From Dentipellis sp. KUC8613 (taxonomy: Eukaryota > Basidiomycota > Agaricomycetes > Russulales > Hericiaceae): a DNA stretch of 64,000 nt. The stretch spans positions 1-64,000 of the forward strand of contig NSJX01000041.1 of NCBI GenBank assembly GCA_002286715.1. Direction: 5' to 3'. The notes beneath the pieces are model-generated. The model had not been told where the DNA came from and ran no database searches. It saw only the letters and a list, made by a program, of their open reading frames with translations. The position numbers were made by a program, and so were the translations under genes. Shown piece by piece: positions 55,519 through 64,000 of the stretch; the stretch's first letter is position 1; each line of letters opens with the position of its first letter.

Positions 55519-57483
55519 CTACTGCCTCATGAAGATCTCAATCGGGATGGGCTTGCGCCTCAAGCCCGAGCTCGACGAGCTCTCCGCGCTGGAGCCGCTC
55601 TTCGCGGACTCCATCGACCGGCGCGCACGAACCTCCCGCTCCTCGTCCTTGCGGATCTCCGTGGTGCGTTCCTTCTTCTCCGCACCCTTGCTCGTGCGCG
55701 CCCTCGTGCGGCGCATCCCACCGAGCCCGAAGCGCAGGATGCGCGACGAAGCTGAGCGGGGTTCACGGTCCGCCGCGAGGGAGGAGAGCGTCGAAGACGA
55801 CCAGCGCGAGCGGAGCATCGGCTCGAAGCCCTCCGGGTCGAACTCGAACGAGTCGGGCGATGAGGACGGGAAGTCCGCAGGGCACGCACGCTCAGGGGGC
55901 GACGCGGGCGTGACCACGATGGAGGTCGCGCCGGTGGTCGAGGGCGTCAGGCCGAACGAGGACACAGACGTGAACGACGTCATGTCGATCGGGGACGTCG
56001 GCAGCGAGAGAGGCAGCCCGGTGAACTCGGCTGCGCTCGACTGGGGCGACTGTTCGTCGCCGCTGCTGCGGGGCGTCTCGGGGAGGCGCGGCGGGGACAG
56101 AGGCTCGGATGCCGAGGTCGCGGAGGGGAAATCCCAGGAGGCGATGTCGTCGAGGATGTCCATGACGTCGGCCGGGAGCGACTCACGCGGAGGCGGGCGC
56201 GCGGGCACCTTGATCGTCAGCGGCTTGCGATGAGGCGGCGGGGGCGGGGGGTATGTAGGAATGCGAGGGGCGGAGCGCCTGCGCCGAGGGAAGGTCGGGT
56301 CTAGCTGCGCACTAGGACCAGGAGTGCGGGGGATATCGGGCAGAGGCTTGCTCATGCGGCTGCGTCCCTGGCCAGAGACACTAGAGCTGTCACTGCGGCG
56401 CGGGGGCGGGGGCAGCGAGTCCGGACGCGTAGGGCCGAACTTCGCGCTGGTCGGCGTGGGCATGGTGGTGGGAGAGAAGAGGGTGATCATATCGCTCATT
56501 TCCCGGGTATACCACTCGCCATCGTCTAAGCACTCGTCATCGGTCTTGACGGCTTCCGAGTCAGAAACCACGTCGTCAGAAGTCGACGGCGCGATGGTGA
56601 ACTCGAACGACTCGATGGGGCTAGCATCAGGAGAGTGGATGGATGGCATGGATTTCGTGATGACCAGCGGCCGGATCGAGATGCGCTGCGGGATTGCAGA
56701 CTTCGCCGAGAACGTGGGCAATTCGTCGTCAGATGTCGTCGGGGTAGAAGGCGAGCCACCAGAGCTGCCGGAAGAAGTCGTGGCGTTACTGGACATGGAG
56801 GGCGTGGGTGATTGAGAAGCATGACGACGGCGACGTGGGGAGGGAATAGCGATGGGTGGGCGTGAGGAGATGGGTGTGGGTTCGTTGTCGATGATGGGGG
56901 AAAGGACCATAGGCGGCGGGGGAGGAATGTCGATCGTCATGTCGAAACCGCTCAGGCTCACGATGCTCGCAGGACGAGATGGGCGCGGGCTGATCACGTG
57001 AGACGCGAAATGCACGGGCTCGTCGAGGGAAGGCGCGACAGGCGGGCGGGGAGCAGGTCGTGGTGACATGAGACGGAGATCCTCGAGATCACCAGAGGCA
57101 GAGAACTCGGCTTTGCCGTAGCGGCTAATGCGCTTATTTCTGGTGCTCGCGCCCGGCGCGAAAGACGTGATATCCTTCCTGCGGATACTTGAAGAAGCAA
57201 CACCGATGCTACGAACCCGTCCGTGAGCTGGTGAAGGAGAAGGAGCCGAGGAGAATGCTAACGAGGGCATATCTTCGTCTTCCTCTGAGAGTTCCATGAG
57301 AGGTTGGAGGCGCCGGCCTTTAGTAGACGGCGAAGCTGCCTTGGCAGTTGACGTGGGCGTGCGGTTGCGAATGGCTGTCTGGCGTTTGAGAGACGGGAAG
57401 AACGTGTGTGGAGACATGACTTGAGAGTATGTCAGTCTCGGAAGGTACAAGATGTGATGGCCGTCAGACTCACTAGAGCTCAT
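55519..57483 (-). CDS. Disordered Ser/Pro-rich protein (654 aa, or 636 if the first intron is real)
   Basis: A single long ORF. A GTGAGT donor directly after MSSS and a CTCAAG acceptor 54 bases later would give MSSIMSPHTFFPSLKRQ and is probable, but both forms keep the frame. The protein is Ser/Pro/Arg-rich and largely disordered. Short conserved-looking islands include DDVVSDSEAVKTDDECLDDG followed by EWYTREMSDMITLFSP, ADVMDILDDIASWDFPSATS, and a basic C-terminal region ending RKPIPIEIFMRQ. The EWYTREMSDMITL and LRRKPIPIEIF segments suggest short linear binding motifs. No enzyme domain is visible. Function unknown; agaricomycete proteins with the same ending are, I believe, common. Confidence 0.7.
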   Translation of the reverse strand: MSSSESDGHHILYLPRLTYSQVMSPHTFFPSLKRQTAIRNRTPTSTAKAASPSTKGRRLQPLMELSEEDEDMPSLAFSSAPSPSPAHGRVRSIGVASSSIRRKDITSFAPGASTRNKRISRYGKAEFSASGDLEDLRLMSPRPAPRPPVAPSLDEPVHFASHVISPRPSRPASIVSLSGFDMTIDIPPPPPMVLSPIIDNEPTPISSRPPIAIPSPRRRRHASQSPTPSMSSNATTSSGSSGGSPSTPTTSDDELPTFSAKSAIPQRISIRPLVITKSMPSIHSPDASPIESFEFTIAPSTSDDVVSDSEAVKTDDECLDDGEWYTREMSDMITLFSPTTMPTPTSAKFGPTRPDSLPPPPRRSDSSSVSGQGRSRMSKPLPDIPRTPGPSAQLDPTFPRRRRSAPRIPTYPPPPPPHRKPLTIKVPARPPPRESLPADVMDILDDIASWDFPSATSASEPLSPPRLPETPRSSGDEQSPQSSAAEFTGLPLSLPTSPIDMTSFTSVSSFGLTPSTTGATSIVVTPASPPERACPADFPSSSPDSFEFDPEGFEPMLRSRWSSSTLSSLAADREPRSASSRILRFGLGGMRRTRARTSKGAEKKERTTEIRKDEEREVRARRSMESAKSGSSAESSSSSGLRRKPIPIEIFMRQ

Positions 57484-59094
57484 CGTTCGTACAAATCGTG
57501 AGAAGGTAGTCTATGGATGAAGGCGGTGCGATGTTGAGAGATGTCTATGAGAAGAAGGTCAGGCTCTGGGCGCAGAGGCCGATGTATGAGAGACAGAGGA
57601 GACGATGGGAGAATAGGGCCTGCAGCCGTTGTTTTATTATATGAAGGCGCCATGGGAGTCTTTTGTTGGCAGCAACTCATTGTCTGGTCGAGGACAATAC
57701 CCGCCATATCTCCTTCCTAATCGGGAACAATCGGACTTTGAACCGCCTCCTCGGACTTTGCCGGCTCAGGCTCTCTATTGTCTTCTCCTCTGGCCTACGC
57801 TTGCATCCTTCTGCTATAGCCACATGCTGCAGCCCCGACTGGACGAACAATACGCTGTTGGCATACGCTCGCCACCGCGCCATGGCGTATGACCTCGGGC
57901 GATCTCCCGTATCTGGCGCCTATGTAGGCTGCCCCTTGACGACAGCATACCAGCCTATTGTTCCCAATTCGAAACTTTGCCCTGTCCAAGCTCGGCCCCG
58001 TATTCCGTTCAAGTCTCGCCTTGTATTTTGCACAGGCCTGGGCTCCTCTTATTCAGCAGCGTCCGCATGCGTCGCAAGAGCTGCCATACGCATGCCCAAT
58101 CAACGTCACTCGTCTGCCTGCCAGTCGATCGTTGTCACTTTCGGTATTCTCTCTGCTGTCTGTCGCTTCAGACTGTCTGCTCATCCGCACCGCATCTACA
58201 CGAGGTCCACGTGCTTTGCATAGCATGCCATAGCAGAGGGTAGGTTGCCCCTCTGATCTCGTCTGTCGCCAAGCCGAAAATTGGAACTCGTAACGTCTCT
58301 CTCACCGTTGTCTGCACATCATACCCCTTGCTTTTCTGTTCCCATCACTCCCCAGACGATTTTCATCGACACGACCTTCTGCGCCTTCATCTTCTTTTGC
58401 GATGGCAGCATCGTCTCTGGCTGCTTCGTCATCACCTTCAACCTCCATCCCTCGTATCAGCTATGTTTTCTATATCAGCAATCAATATGTTCTACACAAA
58501 GTCTCCATTGCTGTCCTGATACCACATTAAGCCAATATCCATAGTATGGACCGGTGTGGTCTGAATGCACACGAATCTGTACAGCCTATAATATCTGAAG
58601 TCGATGGTATTTGCACACGAAGGACAGTGTTCCAAGCATTCATGATTCATCAGAACTAGGTAAGCCGTTACGTCCTGACACTGAATAGCGATGATCAAAC
58701 AAGATTTCTCAGTTCATCAAACGAACCGGGAACGCCAGAGGCGCTAGCTTCATCTTCGTTTCGCGATACTTACGAACGCCTTGAAAATTAATAGTAACGT
58801 TCTCACATTCAGCGCGAAGCCTTGAAGCGACCCACGTCTCCCAGTACGTCTACGCGACGTCTCGCTCCTATAACCGTGAAGATATCATTCCACGCTAGAG
58901 CGCCCGGTTGTCTACCTTTTCTCTAAATATTCGGACGCGATGACCAATTCATTTAGCAGTGAAGCTGTACTGAAGACCCTGAAGGCCCGCTGCTTAAGGC
59001 TCCTACAAAACCCAAACCTTACCAGGCCCACCGCTGGCGCTGGATACACTCTTATCAGCGAAACGTCTCGATGACAGATCTTACATTGTCAGCG
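57484..59094. other. Intergenic, no gene recognised
   Basis: Upstream region of the previous gene plus non-coding sequence. ORFs such as 57663-58223 have no coding signature (Cys/Ser/Arg-rich, overlapping on both strands). Confidence 0.4.
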
Positions 59095-60140
59095 TTATTG
59101 CCGTTTTCAGAAAAGTTGGCGGCGGCGCGACTTCACACGGTTTCGCGCGCGTCGCGAGCCGAAATACATTTCGTATATGCTCCATGACTAGGGCACGTAT
59201 TGACCCGAAAATAAGTGCGTTGTAATCGTGGAGAGAGCCCGCTTTGCGCCCCAGCTTTTTCTGAGCGAAAAGACCGATTTTTGAGAAAGTCGAAATTGGA
59301 GGGGGAGGAGGAAAGAGTTGGAGTTAGCATCTGAACCAGAGGGTGTAGCAGGGCGAAAAAAAGTGTAATGAGGTCAGATAGATGAGATTATGTGCGCCCC
59401 ATACCTATAATTTCAGGAGATGGAGCACGTGAAGAATGCCGCGGGGGAGTTCCTTTGGAGGCTTGCAGGGGGGAAGCAATCCCAACTCCTCATCAACCAG
59501 TGGTCTTCTGGAAGCGAAAAAAATGCTCGATAGAGCCGGATTGTAGCGCGTCTGTGCGCCCCACCGGTTTTGTGGCAGTAGAAGCCATGAAAAAGGAAAT
59601 ATAAGGCAATGAGTCTCGAGTCACTCCCACCCACGATATTTTTGAGTACATGGTCTACCGCCACAAAAGCAATAGGGCGCACAGACGCGTTACGATCCGG
59701 CTCTATCGAGCATTTTTTCGCTTCCAGAAGACCACTGGTTGATGAGGAGTTGGGATTGCTTCCCCCCTGCAAGCCTCCAAAGGAACTCCCCCGCGGCATT
59801 CTTCACGTGCTCCATCTCCTGAAATTATAGGTATGGGGCGCACATAATCTCATCTATCTGACCTCATTACACTTTTTTTCGCCCTGCTACACCCTCTGGT
59901 TCAGATGCTAACTCCAACTCTTTCCTCCTCCCCCTCCAATTTCGACTTTCTCAAAAATCGGTCTTTTCGCTCAGAAAAAGCTGGGGCGCAAAGCGGGCTC
60001 TCTCCACGATTACAACGCACTTATTTTCGGGTCAATACGTGCCCTAGTCATGGAGCATATACGAAATGTATTTCGGCTCGCGACGCGCGCGAAACCGTGT
60101 GAAGTCGCGCCGCCGCCAACTTTTCTGAAAACGGCAATAA
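59095..60140. mobile_element. 1-kb near-perfect inverted repeat (foldback / MITE-like element)
   Basis: The arms 59095-59540 and about 59697-60140 are reverse complements of almost complete identity: identical 65-codon frames lie at 59133-59330 (minus) and 59905-60102 (plus). One length difference is seen (a run of 7 A against 6 T). The inner 150 bases are only partly complementary. The ends read TTATTGCCG and CGGCAATAA, so a TA duplication around TTGCCG termini is possible, as in Tc1/mariner-type elements. No transposase is encoded. A transcript of either strand would fold into a long hairpin. Confidence 0.85.
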
Positions 60141-60625
60141 ATAAGACGTTTTGGAGTCCAGAAATGTATCTTGTATGTACGCATATGCAACGGCTCCTCT
60201 GCCAAGTCCTACTTACGAGTTCTGCTTATGCCATCGTCCCAGGTCTTCACCTCTCCCTCCTCGATGCTTTGGGCTAGCTTTTCTACTCAGAAATAGCGGC
60301 AATCGTTAAACAACGCCGACTCCACCTTCATGGCTATACGATCAAACTGTGTTTGAATCTGTTTGACTTTGTGGGCGACGGAATAAGTGATTACTAGCGA
60401 GAATATCGTAATCTTGGTCGAGTCGCTGAGTCAACGAACTCAAGGTTTTGTTCTGCTGTTCACGTCAAGGCATTTGGGAGTTTCATCTCTTCAGAGTGTT
60501 GCACTTTATAAGACAGGCCACTGCCTGCGCGATAATATATATAGGGACATAGGGCGAGTCGTTCATTCCAGGCTACTGTCCATATTACCCCCGTTTTCCT
60601 CGACCACATTACCCAAACATCACCC
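60141..60625. promoter_or_regulatory. GST upstream region with TATA-like run
   Basis: This 485-base stretch between the inverted repeat and the GST start has a TATATATAG at about 60535-60543, roughly 85 bases before the start codon. It is a plausible TATA box. Confidence 0.5.
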
Positions 60626-61573
60626 ATGGCTTCCCAAGAACTCACTTTGTACTCGACGCCGGTCAGTATTGTTGCTTATCCGATTATTCGTCCCGCGTCC
60701 TAACCAATCCGATCGTCATTGGCAGGGCTGCCCCTTTGCTCAACGCGTAAGTCCGCAGTAGATCGAGCATACGAAGACCTCTCAAATGTTACAACTAGGT
60801 TGAAATTGCTTTCGAGGAAGCCGGCGTGCATCCGAAGAAGTACGTGATCGATCTGCAAAACAAGCCAGAGTGGTACCTGTCGAAAGTGAACCCTGCGGGG
60901 AAGGCACGTCCCCTCAATGCCTGACTAGTCTCGCCTGCGTATCTGACGTACGAACTCAGGTCCCTGCGATGACATACGGCGGCCCGAACGTCCCACCCGA
61001 GGAACCCTCCCCCGACTCCGTCAAGCTCGCCGAATCGCTCGTCATGCTACAGTTCGTTATCGATCTGTACCCCAACTCGAACCTGTACCCGAAGGCGCCC
61101 GTCGACCGCGCCCGCGCGCGGCTCTTCATCGAGCGCACCGCGAGCGTCTTCACGTCGCTCTTCGCGTTCATGCTGCGCGGCGGGGCGGCCGACGCGCTCG
61201 TCGAGAGCCTGCGCAACCTGCAGTCGCTGCTGCCGCCGGGCGGCGGGTGGGCGATCGGGCCTGAGTTCTCGTTTGCCGATGCCGCGGTCGCGCCGTTCGT
61301 CGGCCGCATCGAGCTGTACCTCCGCAATGATCTCGGGAAGTATCCTGTTGGCGAAGGGCCGAAGCTCCACAAGCGACTGTTCGAGGGCACCGAGTTCGCG
61401 CGGCTGCAGCAGTATTGGAAGGACATCGCAGCGCGTCCGAGCTTCAAGGCTACGTATGACGAGGTGAGTGCTCTGAGGGTTTTTTACGCCACTCGCGTGA
61501 TGCATAGCTCATTTCGACGATGCAGGCGGTCTTGGTGGCACATGCAAAGGCTCATCTTTCGAGGGAAAGTTAG
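60626..61573 (+). CDS. Glutathione S-transferase, omega-like (237 aa)
   Basis: Five exons (60626-60661, 60726-60746, 60799-60903, 60960-61463 and 61526-61573) total 714 bases. The thioredoxin-fold half has TLYSTPGCPFAQRVEIAFEE, with CPFAQR as the active-site region, where the Cys marks the omega-like type. Then come NKPEWYLSKVNPAGKVPAM and the all-helical half with AESLVMLQFVIDLYP, FAFMLRGGAADALVESL and FSFADAAVAPFVGRIELYL (the N-capping box region). In fungi such enzymes do glutathionyl transfer or reductive deglutathionylation, relevant to detoxification of lignin-derived compounds. Intron 3 (60904-60959) begins with GC: reading through would meet a stop, and splicing restores the conserved NPAGKVPAM. 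Confidence 0.92.
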
Positions 61574-62735
61574 TGAAGCTCGGGGCAGGTTGGGATATAC
61601 GTTGCTTTTACTTTTTTCAAATGTTCTCGTAATACCACCACACTTAGAACTCAATACTATTACTTATCTAATGAAGAGCGGGTTCCGAGAAGAGAAGCCA
61701 GGTAGTTTATGTGCACCCGTCATATCACGGGCGCTCCCGAGCGAAGAGAAGTATGAAGTCCAGCTAGAGACGATCGGATGGTCGCAGCGGTTGTCGGTGG
61801 TATCGTCGAACAGAGGAGCCGAGGGCTGGCAGCAAGAGAACCTAAGAGAACCTAACGTTAACGAAGGGGAAAAGGTCGTCGACATTCTGAAGCAGCGGCC
61901 CAAGCATTGGGTGTCGAACATTGATGCACGATGGGAAAATGTCAATAATCTTTTACGCGGGCGTCAGGCAAGCAAGAATGTCACCCCTTCAGTATCAATG
62001 TGATCAAGAGCTTCAATAACGCGGATGCACAACTGAAATGATTGTTCAACGATTTCGCTATATACAAGGCCAACGCCAGACAATCGTAACGTACACTTCC
62101 TACTAACTTTCCTTCTCATCACCCCACCCAGCCTCTCCCCTCCCGCCCTCACAACAACGAGCAGCCACAAAAAGCAAGGCGACAATACCAGACAACGGAA
62201 CCAGCAAACCGAATAATTAGGAGAAGATGAGAACGAATACCGATACGGGAGTGGGGAGCAATATGTACGTATGAATGCTTACTGTATCGACGGAGGCCGA
62301 GACACTGATGACGGAGAGTGGGATGCAGAACTGGGATGCGTATATGCAAGGGGATGTATGCGATATGGGGATGGATGGGGTGAGCAAATTAGGCGACATG
62401 CATATGCGACGGGATAACTTTGACGATAGTGAGAAAACGGAGTCCGTGTAGAGAGGGTGACCAAAAAAGAAAAGGGGGACGTGAACGTGCATAACAGAGT
62501 AGGAGCGGGGGAAGGGCGGCCTAGGGCGAGGCATGAAGCGAAAAATGGGATCTGAAGGTGCTTCCAAGAATGAGTGTGATCGCGCAGCGTCAAAATGCGC
62601 TCGCAAGATGCTATTGCATCCGGAAGGAAAATGGAGGGATAACGAAAGACTTGGCCCGGCCCTGGTCCACTGAACCCACGATCCTACACAACCAAACACG
62701 ATTCACTTCCTCCAAATCTCCCAACCACCACCCGT
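61574..62735. other. Convergent 3' region, nothing recognised
   Basis: The open frame continuing past the GST stop (to 62003) is a shadow. ORFs at 62217-62699 on the minus strand are low in complexity. No gene is supported. Confidence 0.4.
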
Positions 62736-64000
62736 CTACGCCTGCTTCTTCCCCAAGCTGAGAGCACGCATGCTCTCCTCCAAAGTCTTCGTGAAACAAT
62801 CGCAGTGCTTGTCCCTCGCGGTCTGCATCTGCGGTGTGCTCTGCATCTTCCGGATGGACGGCGAAGCAGCAGCAGGGGCGCGAGGCTCCTCGATGTCGAC
62901 GACCCGCACGACGGCCTTGCCCTCGAGCACGCGCCGCACCTTGTCTGCGTCCCACTGGGGGCGAGATGAGCTCGAGCCAGATGCAGCAGCCGCGGACGAA
63001 ACAGGCGATGAGCCAGAGAAAGCGTCCCAGAAGGCAGAACCGAGACGCTGGAAAAGCGTCTGCGACGCCATCGCGGCGATCATCGCGTGCTCTGCATTCG
63101 TCGCATGCGAGTCGCGTTTCGGCGTCGCCGTGGGCGTGAGCTTGGGCGAGGTTGGCGGAGTGGGGTAATGCTTGCCCGCGAGCAGCGCAGAAAGGGGTGA
63201 GTTCGAGCTCGAGGGCTGGAGAACGGCCTTGGACGGCGCGGCGCTCGTGAAGTAGTGCGGCCGCAGGTTCGAAGCCAGGCCAGTGATCGGCTTGTGAGGC
63301 GCTGGGGTTTGCGAAGCGGCGAGCTGGTTCTGGTGCTGTTGCTGGGCCGCCATACGAGTCCAAAGCTGCATACGATACCTGGAATTTGGGTCAGCCACGG
63401 AACTTTCAGTGGGAGAGAACAATCTGAACATACGCATCGAGCATCTTCATCGTGAACGGGTTCGAGTCCGCGAACATGTCGAACGCAGCCGGCGAGGGCT
63501 TGCCCGCCTTGCCGGGGCCGCTGCCAAACGCCGCTGCCGCGAGGCCGGTCGTGTTGCTGCCGTTGAGTGAAGGGTTGATGTTCTCCTGGAGCGAGGAGTT
63601 CCTGGGAGTGACAGGCTTGCCGACCAGGGGCTGGGCGAAGGACTCTGGGATGAGGGTCGTGTGCACGGGGGTAATGCCGCCGAAAGCGGCGCTTCCGCCC
63701 CAAAAGGCCTTGCCGCTGCCCATCCGCGGCGAAGTCGGCAAGTCCTTGTGCATATTTGGTGTGAGCAGCGCCGGTTTCGTCGAGGCCGGCCGTGCGGCGG
63801 GCGCGGGGAGCGGCCCAGGCGGCGGGAGCACCGGGGACTCGGCCCGGCCGGCGCCGGCGAGGAGCGCCTTCTTGAGCGACGAGATCTCATTGCGCAGCGC
63901 GGTGTTCTCAGACTTGGTCGAGCCCAGCTCGGTGCGGATGGCGTCAATGAGGCGGTCCCGCTCGGCAATATCGCCTTCCAGTGTCGAGATGTATTCTGCG
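62736..64000 (-). CDS. bZIP transcription factor, C-terminal part (cut by right edge)
   Basis: The two visible exons are 64000-63434 (continuing past the edge) and 63378-62736. At the edge the frame reads AEYISTLEGDIAERDRLIDA, then IRTELGSTKSENTALRNEIS and SLKKALLAGAG. This is a leucine-zipper helix with hydrophobic residues at heptad spacing (L7, I11, L17 and so on). The basic DNA-binding region should lie just beyond the edge. The following 370 residues are Pro/Ser/Ala-rich, with conserved-looking islands ADSNPFTMKMLDAYRMQLW (near the exon joint), WDADKVRRVLEGKAVVRVVD and CDCFTKTLEESMRALSLG at the end. I read these as the C-terminal signature of a basidiomycete bZIP group, possibly related to MeaB. 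Target genes unknown. Confidence 0.8.

Noticed and set aside
59133..59330. 65-codon ORF and its mirror copy as a real gene pair
   Set aside because: They are identical because of the inverted repeat; there is no start context, family or splicing support.
61464..62003. Extension of the GST open frame to 62003
   Set aside because: Runs through a GTGAGT donor and loses GST similarity; splicing to 61526 gives the normal C-terminus and stop at 61573.
1..64000. CRISPR arrays, bacterial operons or riboswitches
   Set aside because: The window is nuclear fungal DNA with spliceosomal introns; no spaced direct repeats of CRISPR type were seen.

Overview
The window is nuclear DNA of a basidiomycete fungus, most likely an agaricomycete (mushroom-forming or polypore lineage). 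The evidence is GC-rich dense coding, genes split by many 45-70 base introns, agaricomycete-only protein families, and conserved eukaryotic genes (proteasome ATPase, calcineurin A, UNC-50, an MRS2-type Mg2+ channel, an ORP lipid-transfer protein, a METTL18-type methyltransferase). The exon models below were built by hand from splice signals and frame. In every model of three or more exons called with confidence, exon lengths sum to a multiple of three.

Layout. 1-4.9 kb is an accessory, repeat-like stretch: the C-terminal end of a transposon-associated protein, a broken gene and a small unrecognised gene. 4.9-12.6 kb holds a tandem pair of about 1,000-residue zinc-finger SF1 RNA helicases of the SDE3/MOV10 type on the minus strand. 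13.2-20.7 kb holds Rpt6, a small nucleotidyltransferase-like gene and an MRS2-type channel. 21.8-29.3 kb holds an uncertain gene, a single-pass Ser-rich membrane protein, tRNA-Val(UAC) and a multi-pass membrane protein. 30.2-38 kb holds an ORP protein and a 1,414-residue disordered Arg-rich protein with an octapeptide minisatellite, which is divergent from UNC-50. 39.8-48.3 kb holds calcineurin A, an F-box-like protein, METTL18/Hpm1 and a pRiA4b-ORF3-like protein. 48.6-55 kb holds a transposase zinc-finger remnant, two lineage-specific hypothetical genes and an MFS transporter. 55.5-64 kb holds a disordered protein, a 1-kb inverted repeat, a GST and a bZIP factor cut by the right edge.

The genes are mostly independent housekeeping units and do not form a pathway cluster. 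The strongest signal is the helicase pair. The two genes share a ten-exon structure with every phase kept, a CCCH plus three C2H2 N-terminal array, and an identical 18-base element about 370 bp upstream of each start. Relatives of these helicases act in RNA silencing, and the same window carries an inverted repeat whose transcript would fold into a long hairpin. A functional link between the two is only a hypothesis. Four introns in the window appear to use GC-AG splice sites.
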